Below the pieces are notes generated by a model. That model saw nothing but the letters and a program-made list of their open reading frames with translations. It searched no databases and was not told the origin of the DNA. DNA of 64,000 bases from Nocardia miyunensis NBRC 108239 (GTDB lineage Bacteria; Actinomycetota; Actinomycetes; Mycobacteriales; Mycobacteriaceae): the NCBI RefSeq assembly GCF_001613065.1, contig NZ_BDBQ01000036.1, forward strand, positions 1-64,000. The letters run 5' to 3'. Positions 40,962 to 49,693 of this stretch are shown here, one piece after another. The translations under genes were made by a program, and so were the position numbers. The first letter of the stretch is position 1; each line of letters starts with the position of its first letter.

Positions 40962-41645
40962 GTGACTGTTCTGATCGTGACCGGCACATCGACCGACGTG
41001 GGCAAGACCGTCGTCACCGCGGCGCTGGCGGCGGCGGCGCGGGCGGCCGGACGTTCGGTGGCGGTCTGCAAACCGGCCCAGACCGGCGTGCTGCCGGGCG
41101 AACCCGGCGATCTCGCGGAGGTCCGCCGGCTCGGGGGCGTCACGCGCACACTGGAATTGGCCCGCTACCCCGACCCGCTCGCCCCCGACACCGCGGCCCG
41201 CCGCTGCGGCAGCCCGCTGCTGACTCTCGCGGAAACGGCCGCGGGCGTGGAATCGCTCGCCGACGCCGATCTCACCCTGGTCGAGGGCGCGGGCGGACTA
41301 CTGGTCCGGATGGGCGATTTCACGCTGCTGGATCTGGCCCAGAAGATGAACGCACCGGTCCTGGTGGTCGCCGCCGCGGGCCTGGGCACCCTCAATCACA
41401 GTGAACTCACCACCCGCGCCCTGGCCGCCGCCGGAGTGCGCTGCGCCGGCCTGGTCGTCGGATCCTGGCCTGTGGCACCGGATCTCGCCTCGATCTGCAA
41501 CCGCGACGACCTGCCCGCGGTCACCGGCGTGGACCTGGTCGGCAGCATCCCGGAGGGCGCGGGACGCTGGGCTCCGGAACGTTTCGCGGAATCCGCCCCT
41601 GGGTGGTTCGCGCCCGCCTGGTCTCAGCGCTACCTCACGGTGTGA
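40962..41645 (+). CDS. bioD: Dethiobiotin synthetase
   Basis: BioD closes the ureido ring of dethiobiotin using ATP and CO2. The 227-aa protein begins [16 protein letters not shown], where GTSTDVGKT is the P-loop; KPAQTG and [11 protein letters not shown] are the other family motifs. GTG 40962 follows GGGAGTGAGGA. Co-transcribed with bioF and followed by a hairpin. Confidence 0.94.
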   Translation: MTVLIVTGTSTDVGKTVVTAALAAAARAAGRSVAVCKPAQTGVLPGEPGDLAEVRRLGGVTRTLELARYPDPLAPDTAARRCGSPLLTLAETAAGVESLADADLTLVEGAGGLLVRMGDFTLLDLAQKMNAPVLVVAAAGLGTLNHSELTTRALAAAGVRCAGLVVGSWPVAPDLASICNRDDLPAVTGVDLVGSIPEGAGRWAPERFAESAPGWFAPAWSQRYLTV

Positions 41646-41649
41646 TCGT

Positions 41650-41676
41650 GGGCGGGCGAGTTCAGTATGCCCGCCC
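41650..41676 (+). terminator. Hairpin after bioD
   Basis: GGGCGGGC and GCCCGCCC (41650-41657, 41669-41676) form an 8-bp stem with an 11-nt loop, 4 nt beyond the bioD stop. It also lies on the 3' side of minus-strand bioQ. Confidence 0.6.
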
Positions 41677-41807
41677 GCACGGCAGATCTCTCGAGCGGAA
41701 GAGGCAAGGCGCTGGGCTCCAGGCTCTTTCGCCGCCGCGTGGAGTTGGTCCGCAACGACCCGGTCCGAGAGCGGTATCTCTCGGCGTGATCGTCGGCGGA
41801 TAGCTGC

Positions 41808-42410
41808 TCAGCGCACCCGGCTGCCCAGCAGGTGCCGGACACCGCCGAGGAACAGTTGCAGGCCGAAATCGAAACGGTCTGTGGCACTGGGTGTTTCGCT
41901 GTCGGTGAGGGATTCGTGGACCGGTGAGGAGTCCTCGGACAGCGCGCCCGCCGAATCCATCTGCATGCGCGACTGCTCGTCCACCGTCCCGCCCAGGACG
42001 TAGTACAGCAGCGTGTAGGCGGCCTGATCGGCTTCCTCGCGGGTCATCCCACCGCGAATCAGCGCCCCGGCCAACCGTTCCCGGCCCTTGCTGGTGGTCA
42101 GGCGGGAGGCGTAGGTGGCCGAGACCACCTCGGCGCCGTCGCGGTAGGCCAGCAGGCATGAGCGCAGCCGGTGGGCGAGCTCGGTGACTTGTCCGGACCA
42201 GTCGTCCGCGTCGACGTTGTCCTCCATCGGCGCGAGAATGCGGTCGGCCACCGCGCCCAGCAGCGCCTGCTTGTTGGGGAAGTGCCAGTACAGCGCCCCG
42301 GGTTGGACGTGCAGCGAGGTCGCCAGCCTGCGCATCGTCAGATCGGCCAGTCCGTACTGGTCGAGAATGGCGACGGCGCCATCGATGACGTCGGTGCGGT
42401 GCAGCTGCAC
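41808..42410 (-). CDS. bioQ: TetR family biotin regulator BioQ
   Basis: A 200-aa TetR protein with helix-turn-helix LTMRRLATSLHVQPGALYWHFPNK and a TetR_C-type ligand domain. It is divergent from bioB across a TGAAC-N3-GTTCA box that also occurs before bioA and bioF. In Corynebacterium and mycobacteria BioQ represses biotin genes from the same kind of box and from this genomic position, so the identification is by family plus context. GTG 42410 is the start; AGAAAGGG lies 9 nt before it. In the known system BioQ does not bind biotin directly. Confidence 0.82.
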   Translation of the reverse strand: MQLHRTDVIDGAVAILDQYGLADLTMRRLATSLHVQPGALYWHFPNKQALLGAVADRILAPMEDNVDADDWSGQVTELAHRLRSCLLAYRDGAEVVSATYASRLTTSKGRERLAGALIRGGMTREEADQAAYTLLYYVLGGTVDEQSRMQMDSAGALSEDSSPVHESLTDSETPSATDRFDFGLQLFLGGVRHLLGSRVR

Positions 42411-42461
42411 GGGCGGGCCCTTTCTGGCGAGCTTTGACTCCTGTCCCCAGGTACCTTAGCC

Positions 42462-42474
42462 TGAACACCGTTCA
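42462..42474. promoter_or_regulatory. BioQ box between bioQ and bioB
   Basis: TGAACACCGTTCA is the third copy of the biotin box. TACATT at 42477-42482 follows on the bioB strand, and a TAAGGT lies on the bioQ strand just beside it, so one site can control both genes, giving autoregulation. Confidence 0.8.
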
Positions 42475-42527
42475 AGTACATTGTTCACGTTGCGCGGCCG
42501 CCCCGGCCAGAAGAAGGGATTCGTGCT

Positions 42528-43547
42528 GTGACCCAGGCACCTGTCAAGACCGACGTCGATATTCTGGCGACCGCTCGCGAGCAGGTGCTCGAGCGCGGCG
42601 TCGGGCTCACCCAGGAGCAGACCGTCGAGGTGCTCCGGCTCGGGGACGATCGGCTCGAGGAGCTGCTGGGCCTGGCGCACGAGGTGCGGATGCGCTGGTG
42701 CGGCCCGGAGGTCGAGGTCGAGGGCATCATCTCGCTCAAGACCGGCGGCTGCCCCGAGGACTGCCACTTCTGCTCGCAGTCGGGCCTGTTCCAGTCCCCG
42801 GTGCGCGCGGCCTGGCTGGACATCCCCTCGCTGGTCGAGGCCGCCAAGCAGACCGCCAAGACCGGTGCGACCGAATTCTGCATCGTCGCGGCCGTGCGCG
42901 GTCCGGACGAGCGGCTGATGGCGCAGGTCGCCGCCGGTGTGGAGGCCATCCGCAACGAGGTCGACATCCAGGTCGCCTGCTCGCTGGGCATGCTCAACCA
43001 GGAGCAGGTCGACCAGCTCGCCGCGATGGGCGTGCACCGCTACAACCACAACCTGGAGACCTCCAAGTCGCACTTCCCGAACGTGGTCACCACGCACACC
43101 TGGGAGGAGCGCTGGGGCACCCTGCGCATGGTGCGCGAGGCCGGTATGGAGGTGTGCTGCGGCGGCATCCTCGGCATGGGTGAGACCATCGAGCAGCGGG
43201 CCGAATTCGCCTCGCAGCTGGCGGAATTGGAGCCCGACGAGGTTCCGCTGAACTTCCTGAACCCGCGTCCGGGCACCCCCTTCGGCGATCTCGAGGTGCT
43301 GCCCGCGGCCGAGGCGCTCAAGGCCGTGGCCGCGTTCCGGCTCGCCCTGCCGCGCACCATCCTGCGCTTCGCGGGCGGCCGTGAGATCACCCTCGGCGAT
43401 CTGGGCGCCAAGCAGGGCATCCTCGGCGGCATCAACGCCGTCATCGTCGGCAACTACCTGACCACGCTGGGCCGCCCCGCCGAGGCTGATCTGGACCTGC
43501 TCGGCGAGCTGAAGATGCCGATCAAGGCGCTCAACGAAACCCTGTAG
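42528..43547 (+). CDS. bioB: Biotin synthase
   Basis: BioB is a radical-SAM enzyme that inserts sulfur into dethiobiotin. The 339-aa protein has the cluster motif [12 protein letters not shown] (Cys75, Cys79, Cys82) and the later cysteines and Arg that hold the auxiliary sulfur-donor cluster ([16 protein letters not shown]). GTG 42528 is preceded by AGAAGAAGGGA. The leader is about 40 nt after the predicted -10. bsaP and a DUF2567 gene follow in the same direction. Confidence 0.95.
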   Translation: MTQAPVKTDVDILATAREQVLERGVGLTQEQTVEVLRLGDDRLEELLGLAHEVRMRWCGPEVEVEGIISLKTGGCPEDCHFCSQSGLFQSPVRAAWLDIPSLVEAAKQTAKTGATEFCIVAAVRGPDERLMAQVAAGVEAIRNEVDIQVACSLGMLNQEQVDQLAAMGVHRYNHNLETSKSHFPNVVTTHTWEERWGTLRMVREAGMEVCCGGILGMGETIEQRAEFASQLAELEPDEVPLNFLNPRPGTPFGDLEVLPAAEALKAVAAFRLALPRTILRFAGGREITLGDLGAKQGILGGINAVIVGNYLTTLGRPAEADLDLLGELKMPIKALNETL

Positions 43548-43640
43548 ATCGCGGTGCGGCCGGGCGGCGCGGATCCGCCGGTACGGTAAAGGTATTGTCG
43601 AGCAGCCCTGCCGCTGCACTTCATCGAGGGGTTTCGCAGA

Positions 43641-43862
43641 GTGGTCGTCGATATGGAAGAGCGATACAACCCGTTCACGGGTAAGCGGATCGTCGCGGGC
43701 GTCGACGATCCGGTCCCCGCGGCCGCCGCACTCGGCCTCGAGCCGCCACGGTTCTGTGAGCAGTGCGGACGCCGGATGATCGTGCAGGTGCACCCCGAGG
43801 GCTGGTGGGCCAAGTGCTCCCGGCACGGCGTGCTCGACTCGAAATCCCTGGATCATCGCTGA
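43641..43862 (+). CDS. bsaP: Biotin synthase auxiliary protein BsaP
   Basis: A 73-aa protein with cysteines at 39, 42 and 59 ([18 protein letters not shown]) that can bind a metal or iron-sulfur cluster. It sits directly after bioB as in mycobacteria (Rv1590), where the homologue was reported as an auxiliary protein needed for BioB turnover, possibly by protecting or rebuilding its auxiliary cluster. GTG 43641 follows GAGGGG; ATG 43653 is the alternative. The stop overlaps the next ATG by 1 nt (TGATG). Confidence 0.85.
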   Translation: MVVDMEERYNPFTGKRIVAGVDDPVPAAAALGLEPPRFCEQCGRRMIVQVHPEGWWAKCSRHGVLDSKSLDHR

Positions 43863-44551
43863 TGATCCATCAGGGTGTCGCCGAACCGTCCGTCTCGCGA
43901 CGGCGTGAAGTGCGTGCCGCACTCACGGTGGTGCTCGTGGTATTGCTGGTCAGCGCGCTCGGCGGTGTCGCGTGGGCGGCGCTGGCCCCGACCGAACGGG
44001 TCGTCGTCGTGCAGCCCGATCGTGGCGCGGCGCTGACGGGGGAGAGCGGTCACCGTTTCGACGCGATCGCCCTGTTCGTGTGCGTCGCCATCGTGGTCGG
44101 TGTGCTGACCGCCGCGGCGGTATGGCGGCTGCGCCGGGTGCGCGGCCCGATCATGCAGTGCGCCTTGCTGTTCGCCTCGCTCGTCGGCGCGGAACTGATG
44201 TCCTGGCTCGGTGAACTCGCGGCCCGATGGATGCACCCGCACTCGTCGAATCCGCCGCTGCACACCGTCGTCGCGATGCCGCCCACGGTCGACGGCTGGC
44301 GCACCCTCATCGATCACTGGATCCACTCCGATCTCTCGGCGGGCGCGTGGACCGTCGTCATGGTCCAGCCGTTGTTCGCGGCCCTGGTGATTCTCCTCCT
44401 GGCGGCCCTGAGCACCTCCGAGGATCTCGGGGTGGACCCTGCCGACCCTCCCTGCGCCCCCGACATCTCCTACGGCCCGTACGGCACCCCGGTTTCCACC
44501 GGCATCTCCCTGGGCCACACCGGCCCTTTCGAGGGTGCCGACTCCCGCTGA
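43862..44551 (+). CDS. DUF2567 family membrane protein
   Basis: The 229-aa product has four hydrophobic segments (near residues 20-42, 68-90, 98-120 and 165-188), a periplasmic-looking loop between the first two and the last two, and a Pro/Gly-rich C-terminal tail (PYGTPVSTGISLGHTG). It matches, from memory, Rv1591 in the same position after bioB and Rv1590. Its start overlaps the bsaP stop by one base, so it is tightly coupled to BioB expression. Function is unknown; a role in biotin or precursor handling at the membrane is only suggested by context. Confidence 0.82.
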   Translation: MIHQGVAEPSVSRRREVRAALTVVLVVLLVSALGGVAWAALAPTERVVVVQPDRGAALTGESGHRFDAIALFVCVAIVVGVLTAAAVWRLRRVRGPIMQCALLFASLVGAELMSWLGELAARWMHPHSSNPPLHTVVAMPPTVDGWRTLIDHWIHSDLSAGAWTVVMVQPLFAALVILLLAALSTSEDLGVDPADPPCAPDISYGPYGTPVSTGISLGHTGPFEGADSR

Positions 44552-44759
44552 ATCACGCCGGGTAGGCCGTGATCTCGGCATCCCACTCGCTCGCCGCACG
44601 TCGGTGCTGATTCAGGGCGTGACCGGTGAGACCCATCGAACTCCTGCTGCGCACCCTCGTGCCGGACGCATTCACCCTCATTACACCGACCCGACTGATC
44701 CAGGCCGGAGAATCGGCCGGTCCCGCGATCGCCCTCCCTCCCCGCCGGAAGCCTGCACC

Positions 44760-44951
44760 TCCGGCGTCGAGATCTACGGCGCTGCCAGGGGTGCCGACCG
44801 GCCATCTTTCGGCGCTTCGTACCAGCAGGTCGTCCGGTGGGCCACCGCCGGCGAACTCACCTTCGATGTCGAACCCGCCCGCTCGAGCGAGATCGAATTC
44901 GCATGGCGACATCCCGCACCTCGAGGCAGACGTCTCGTCGTGCAGCCCTGA
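44760..44951 (+). pseudogene. C-terminal remnant of a medium-chain dehydrogenase/quinone reductase
   Basis: The frame reads GVEIYGAARGADRPSF, then QQVVRWATAGELTFDVEP and ends GRRLVVQP. This is the usual ending of zinc-type alcohol dehydrogenase/quinone reductase proteins (cofactor-fold tail, GELTFDVEP strand, RGRRLVVxP end). No catalytic domain precedes it: upstream sequence in the three frames is Pro/Arg-rich and broken. About 65 residues of a normal 310-340 remain. Strong identification is not possible without a search. Confidence 0.45.
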
Positions 44952-45002
44952 CCCGATCCTCGAACCCCCTGTCCCACAGGAAATGCGATAGCCGTCCCAG
45001 CT

Positions 45003-45035
45003 GTCGGCGGTTACCGTGGGTAACCAGTAGCCGAC
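45003..45035. promoter_or_regulatory. Cruciform upstream of the 61-aa gene
   Basis: GGTTACC and GGTAACC (45009-45015, 45019-45025) form a 7-bp perfect hairpin with 3-nt loop, enlarged by GTCGGC/GCCGAC (45003-45008, 45030-45035) with a 4-nt bulge. It ends 6 nt before the ribosome site of the gene at 45059, so it could act as operator or as a leader RNA structure. Confidence 0.45.
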
Positions 45036-45058
45036 GACGAACGGAAAGGAGGTCGGCG

Positions 45059-45244
45059 ATGGCCCACACGGAAGATCGTGCCCGCCCGGTGGCCCGGTCC
45101 GCGGAACGTCCCACCGAACGCGCCGGCCTCGCCGCTTGGCGCGCCCGCCATGAGCTGCGCAGATCCAGTGCCGCACAACCGATTACGAGCGGGCGAGCGT
45201 ACCGGCGTGGTACGAAGCATCGCAAGCGGGATGTCGAGCGTTGA
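45059..45244 (+). CDS. Small basic protein, 61 aa
   Basis: ATG 45059 follows a near-perfect AAAGGAGG ribosome site. The product is Arg/Ala-rich (RAGLAAWRARHELRRSS), with a strongly basic C-terminus (YRRGTKHRKRDVER) and no hydrophobic segment. No family is recognised. A hairpin directly upstream suggests control. Coding status rests on the ribosome site and codon pattern. Confidence 0.55.
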   Translation: MAHTEDRARPVARSAERPTERAGLAAWRARHELRRSSAAQPITSGRAYRRGTKHRKRDVER

Positions 45245-45384
45245 GCGGGTAGTTGGACCGACCGGATGCGGAACGTTCCGCGCGGGATCGGCCGAACCCG
45301 GATAGCGGCACCGGCGGACGGAGTTCGTCCGCGTGTCCGGCGAGTATCGGCAGGTCGGTGGTCGGGCAGGTATAGAACTGTTGG

Positions 45385-46581
45385 ATGGCTGCTGATCTGT
45401 TCGATCGTGCTCGTGCGGTGCTTCGGGATGCGCCGGTGGTGGATGGGCACAACGATCTGGCATGGGCGATGCGCTCGCATGTGCGTTATGACCTGGATGT
45501 GCTGGATCTGGCGCAGGATCAGTCGGGGGTTCTGCATACCGATCTGAACAGATTGCGGGACGGCGGGGTCGGTGCGCAGTTCTGGTCGGTGTATGTGCCG
45601 TCGAGGTTGGCGGGGGATCGGGCGGTCGCCGCGACGCTCGAGCAGATCGATTTCGTACGCGCGTTGATCGCGCGGTATCCGGATCGGTTGCGGGCGGCGT
45701 TCGGTGCGGACGATATGGCAGCCGCGCGGGCGGAGGGGAGGATCGCCTCGCTCATGGGTGCGGAGGGCGGGCACAGTATCGACTGTTCGCTGGCTGCGTT
45801 GCGGTCGCTGTATCTGCTGGGCGTGCGATATATGACGTTGACGCACAACGACAATGTGCCGTGGGCGGATTCGGCCACCGACGAGCCGAAGGTGAACGGG
45901 CTCAGCCGATTCGGCGAGGAGGTGGTGCGGGAGATGAACCGGCTCGGCATGCTGGTCGATCTGTCCCACGTCTCGGACGACACCATGCGGGCCGCGCTCG
46001 CGGTGTCATCGGCGCCGGTGATCTTCTCGCATTCCTCGGCGCGGGCACTGTGTGATCACCCGCGCAACATCCCCGACGATGTGCTGAAGTCGTTGTCCGC
46101 CAACGGCGGTGTGGCGATGGTGACCTTCGTTCCGCAGTTCGTCCTGCCCGCGGCGACTCGATGGGTGGTGGACGCGGACGCCAATATGCGTGCGCACGGC
46201 TTCCATCCGCTCGACACGGGTCCGGCCGCGATGACATGTCAGCGGGCGTTCGAGGCCGCGTATCCGCGACCGGTGCCGACGGTCGCCGATGTAGCCGACC
46301 ACGTCGAGCATGTGCGGGAAGTGGCGGGGGTGGACCACGTCGGCCTCGGCGGCGATTTCGACGGAATCGCTTTCGTCACAGCGGGTCTGGACGATGTATC
46401 CGGATATCCGAACCTGATCGCCGAACTTCTCGATCGCGGCTGGTCCACGCCCGAGCTGGGAAAACTCACCTGGCACAACGCCGTTCGGGTGCTGCGCGAT
46501 GCCGAGGACGTCGCCCGGGATCTACAGCGCACCCGGTCGCCGTCGATCGCGACGATCGACCGGCTCGACGGAAACGACTGA
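45385..46581 (+). CDS. Membrane-type dipeptidase (peptidase family M19)
   Basis: The 398-aa zinc enzyme shows the renal-dipeptidase motifs: [11 protein letters not shown] (His and Asp ligands, near 20), GAEGGHSID (bridging Glu), [10 protein letters not shown] (His) and [15 protein letters not shown] (His), then GGDFDGI. It hydrolyses dipeptides, including those with D-residues or dehydro-residues. No signal peptide is seen, so it acts in the cytoplasm. It is convergent with dedA. Confidence 0.92.
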   Translation: MAADLFDRARAVLRDAPVVDGHNDLAWAMRSHVRYDLDVLDLAQDQSGVLHTDLNRLRDGGVGAQFWSVYVPSRLAGDRAVAATLEQIDFVRALIARYPDRLRAAFGADDMAAARAEGRIASLMGAEGGHSIDCSLAALRSLYLLGVRYMTLTHNDNVPWADSATDEPKVNGLSRFGEEVVREMNRLGMLVDLSHVSDDTMRAALAVSSAPVIFSHSSARALCDHPRNIPDDVLKSLSANGGVAMVTFVPQFVLPAATRWVVDADANMRAHGFHPLDTGPAAMTCQRAFEAAYPRPVPTVADVADHVEHVREVAGVDHVGLGGDFDGIAFVTAGLDDVSGYPNLIAELLDRGWSTPELGKLTWHNAVRVLRDAEDVARDLQRTRSPSIATIDRLDGND

Positions 46582-46610
46582 GCGACAGGCGATCCGCGGC
46601 GAGGATGCGC

Positions 46611-47270
46611 TCAGTGCGCCTCGGGCGCGGTCTCCTCGTGGCCGGCCTCGTACTCGGCCTCGATCGTCTTGGCGTGGCGGCGTTCGCGCACCTTCCACAC
46701 GATCAAGCCGATGACCACGATGACCACCACCGCGATGGTCATGCCGCGGCCCACGGTGGAGGCGAGCTTCTCGTAGGACTGCCCGGCGAGATATCCGAGC
46801 ACGACGAAGGTCGTGCCCCAGACGATGCCGCCGCTGGCGTTGTAGGCCAGGAATCGGCCGTAGGGCATGCGGGAGGTGCCGACCAGCGCGGGCATCACCG
46901 CGCGGAAGAACGCCGTGAACCGGCCCAGGAACACCGCCCAGCCGCCGCGCCGGGACAGGAAGTCCTGGGCGCGATCGAGCCGTCCCCGATAGCGATCGAG
47001 CATGGACATCCCCAGCAGCCGGGTGCCGAAATGCTTGCCGACCTCGTATCCCACGCTGTCGCCGACGATGGCGGCCAGCACCACCAGCAGGATCATCGCC
47101 CACAGCTGCACATGCCCCTGACTGGCCGCGACCCCGCCGATCACCGCCGCCGTCTCGCCCGGGATGACGAATCCGACGAAGATCGCGTCCTCGGCGAACA
47201 CCAGTAGTCCCACGGTCAGATAGACCCAAACCGGTGCGATCTCGAGGATCCGCTGCATCAGCGAGTTCAT
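46611..47270 (-). CDS. DedA family membrane protein
   Basis: The 219-aa protein has the DedA features: FAEDAIFVGFVIPGETAAVIGG at the N-terminus, the conserved FLGRFTAFFRAVMPALVG (with GRF..R..P), and about five membrane segments, ending in a charged tail (ERRHAKTIEAEYEAGHEE). DedA proteins act in lipid carrier (undecaprenyl phosphate) recycling or flipping and membrane homeostasis. ATG 47270 is used; the frame extends upstream without hydrophobic or conserved sequence. Confidence 0.88.
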   Translation of the reverse strand: MNSLMQRILEIAPVWVYLTVGLLVFAEDAIFVGFVIPGETAAVIGGVAASQGHVQLWAMILLVVLAAIVGDSVGYEVGKHFGTRLLGMSMLDRYRGRLDRAQDFLSRRGGWAVFLGRFTAFFRAVMPALVGTSRMPYGRFLAYNASGGIVWGTTFVVLGYLAGQSYEKLASTVGRGMTIAVVVIVVIGLIVWKVRERRHAKTIEAEYEAGHEETAPEAH

Positions 47271-47799
47271 GACGGCAACGGTACCCGGCCGGGCGTGTGC
47301 GCAGCGTGTCCCGCATCTTTGCGGCGCGCAGGATGCGCACGGTATGAGCGTCATCACCGGCGAGCGGGTGCCGGTTCGCGGTCCCGGGACCGAGTTCGAG
47401 GCGGCAGCTTCACGCCGTATCGGCACCGGTATCCGGCCGGACACATATCGCAGTACGGCGGCGCGAGGATGTGTTCGGCGCGAGTGAACGCAAACCGGCT
47501 TTCGGGCATGTGCCCGTCCGGGACCGATCCCGAGGCAGCGGACTCACTCCGTATCGGCACCGGTGTTCGGTTGCATGGTGGGACGTAGGGGGAGGCGGGC
47601 GGGGTGCGGGTGCGATCGATGTCGGAACCGGCATGACCGGACGTTCACTCGCGGGTGCGGGCGATCCGCGGCGGTCGGCCGTTCGGATTCAGCCTCCGAG
47701 GGACCGGAAGGCGGCCGGCGAGCAGTGTCCGGGTGCGGATGCGTAACCGATAGCTGTGTTGTCGCCCGATGTTTGCCGACGTGTTCCGATGGGGTTTGC
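47271..47799. other. Non-coding region with tandem repeat, dedA to nrtR
   Basis: About 530 bp without a credible gene: the open frames are Arg/Pro/Ser-rich, lack ribosome sites and overlap on both strands. It holds the 134-bp tandem duplication listed separately. Confidence 0.5.
47376..47564. repeat. 134-bp tandem duplication, degenerate
   Basis: CCGTATCGGCACCGGT occurs at 47415-47430 and 47549-47564, and GGGACCGA-C-GAGGC-GC segments at 47386 and 47520, both 134 bp apart. The copies have diverged outside these cores. It lies downstream of nrtR and upstream of dedA on the minus strand. Confidence 0.6.
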
Positions 47800-48558
47800 T
47801 CAGGTGGGTGGGCGGAGGGCGGCGAACTCGTCGGTGACGCGCAGGCCGTCATCGGAGAAGCGGTAGAGGGCGGCGGGGCGGCCGCCGGATTTGCCGGGGG
47901 TGGAGGTGGCGCCGGTGGGCGTGATCACCTTGCGGCGGGTCAGGACTCGTTGCAGATTCGTCGTGTCGACATCGTATCCCAATGCCGCACAATAGATTTC
48001 GCGCAGAGTTGACATGGTGAACCGCGACGGGGCAAGGGCGAAGGCGATATTGGTGTAGGACAGCTTCGCGGCCAGGCGGGTGCGGGCGTGCCGGGCGACG
48101 GTGCCGTGGTCGAAGGACATCTCCGGCAGGGCGGAGACCGGATACCAGCGGGTATCGTCCGGCAGCTGCGGGTCGGCCGTGAGCGGGACCAGTCCCAGAT
48201 AGGCCGAGGCGATGCGTCGCGGCGGCGGCACCCGGCCCGGATCGCTGAACACCCAGACCTGCTCGAGGTGGGACACCTCGCGCACGTCGACCTTCTCCGC
48301 GAGCTGGCGGCGGGCCGAGAAGTCCAGATCCTCGTCGTCGCGCAGCCGCCCGCCGGGTAGCGACCAGGTGCCGGTCTGCGGCTCCATCGCGCGTTGCCAC
48401 AGCAGCACCCCGAGCTCGGTGTGCCAGCCGGATGCCGATCGGGCCGCGTTGGGGTCGACCGGCTCGTTGCTGTGTTGACCTGCGGTGACGGTGTCGCGGA
48501 AGCGACGAACTTGGAACACGGCGGTGAGCGATTCGTGAATGGTGCTACTATGGGGCAC
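47800..48558 (-). CDS. nrtR: Nudix-type NAD repressor NrtR
   Basis: A 252-aa protein with a Nudix-like domain (residues about 10-150; [20 protein letters not shown] aligns with the Nudix box, but the usual REExxEE helix is replaced by ARRQLAEKV) and a C-terminal winged helix ([32 protein letters not shown]). NrtR proteins bind ADP-ribose and repress NAD genes. It is divergent from nadABC, as is Rv1593c in M. tuberculosis. The GTG at 48558 lies 7 nt after a perfect TATAAT inside the shared operator, so it is probably leaderless and autorepressed. Confidence 0.87.
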   Translation of the reverse strand: MPHSSTIHESLTAVFQVRRFRDTVTAGQHSNEPVDPNAARSASGWHTELGVLLWQRAMEPQTGTWSLPGGRLRDDEDLDFSARRQLAEKVDVREVSHLEQVWVFSDPGRVPPPRRIASAYLGLVPLTADPQLPDDTRWYPVSALPEMSFDHGTVARHARTRLAAKLSYTNIAFALAPSRFTMSTLREIYCAALGYDVDTTNLQRVLTRRKVITPTGATSTPGKSGGRPAALYRFSDDGLRVTDEFAALRPPT

Positions 48559-48559
48559 G

Positions 48560-48580
48560 TTTTCGATTATAAGTCGAAAA
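48560..48580. promoter_or_regulatory. NrtR operator overlapping both promoters
   Basis: TTTTCGA (48560-48566) and TCGAAAA (48574-48580) form a 7-bp perfect inverted repeat with a 7-bp centre. The centre contains TATAAT on the minus strand (48571-48566, -10 of nrtR) and TATAAG on the plus strand (48568-48573, -10 of nadA), so one bound dimer would shut both genes. Confidence 0.8.
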
Positions 48581-48636
48581 CCGGTTGTGTGCGAAATCGG
48601 CGGAGACGCCGGTCGCAGAAGAGAAGGAGCCATGCC

Positions 48637-49662
48637 ATGGCGACTATGACGTTGACCGGGCGCGTCACCGACGGTCCGTCGGGGTTCACGGGTGTCGAGG
48701 CGACCCCGGAGTGGGCGGCGGAGATCAAGCGACTCGCGCGCGAGCGCAATGCGACGATCCTGGCGCACAACTACCAGCTGCCCGAGATCCAGGACGTCGC
48801 CGACCACGTCGGTGACTCGCTGGCACTGTCCCGCATCGCCGCCGAGGCCCCCGAGGACACGATCGTGTTCTGCGGGGTGCACTTCATGGCCGAGACCGCC
48901 AAGATCCTGAGCCCGGACAAGACCGTGCTGATCCCGGACCAGCGCGCGGGCTGCTCGCTGGCCGATTCGATCTCGGCCGACGAGCTACGCGAGTGGAAGG
49001 CCGAACACCCTGGGGCGCTGGTGGTTTCGTACGTCAACACCACCGCCGCGGTGAAGGCGCTCACCGACATCTGCTGCACCTCCTCCAACGCCGTGGACGT
49101 GGTCGCCTCCATCGATCCCGACCGTGAGGTGCTGTTCCTGCCCGACCAGTTCCTCGGCGCGCACGTCAAGCGGGTGACCGGCCGGGAGAACATGCACATC
49201 TGGGCGGGCGAATGCCACGTGCACGCGGGCATCAACGGTGACGAGCTGACCGAACAGGCCCGCACCCACCCCGACGCCGAACTGTTCGTGCACCCCGAAT
49301 GCGGTTGTGCCACATCGGCGTTGTACCTCGCGGGCGAGGGCGCCTTCCCGGCCGAGCGGGTGCACATCCTGTCCACCGGCGGCATGATCGACGCCGCGAA
49401 GGCCGCGACCTCGCACCAGGTTCTGGTCGCCACCGAGATCGGCATGCTGCACCAGCTGCGCAAGGCCGCGCCCGGCATCGACTTCCAGGCCGTGAACGAT
49501 CGGGCCTCCTGCAAGTACATGAAGATGATCACCCCGGCCGCGCTGCTGCGCTGCCTGACCGAGAATCGTGACGAGGTGCACGTCGACCCGGAAACCGCTG
49601 CGGCGGGACGTGATTCGGTGCTGCGCATGATCGCGATCGGTAATTCCGGCGGTGGGGAGTGA
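48637..49662 (+). CDS. nadA: Quinolinate synthase
   Basis: NadA condenses iminoaspartate with dihydroxyacetone phosphate to quinolinate using a [4Fe-4S] cluster. The 341-aa protein has the repeated-domain motifs [31 protein letters not shown] (Cys near 146), [10 protein letters not shown] (Cys near 233) and [12 protein letters not shown] (Cys near 291), supplying the cluster ligands. ATG 48637 follows AAGGAG; an out-of-frame ATG lies at 48632. First gene of nadABC under NrtR control. Confidence 0.95.
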   Translation: MATMTLTGRVTDGPSGFTGVEATPEWAAEIKRLARERNATILAHNYQLPEIQDVADHVGDSLALSRIAAEAPEDTIVFCGVHFMAETAKILSPDKTVLIPDQRAGCSLADSISADELREWKAEHPGALVVSYVNTTAAVKALTDICCTSSNAVDVVASIDPDREVLFLPDQFLGAHVKRVTGRENMHIWAGECHVHAGINGDELTEQARTHPDAELFVHPECGCATSALYLAGEGAFPAERVHILSTGGMIDAAKAATSHQVLVATEIGMLHQLRKAAPGIDFQAVNDRASCKYMKMITPAALLRCLTENRDEVHVDPETAAAGRDSVLRMIAIGNSGGGE

Positions 49663-49693
49663 GCATCCCCGACCCCGGATGTGGTGAACCGCG

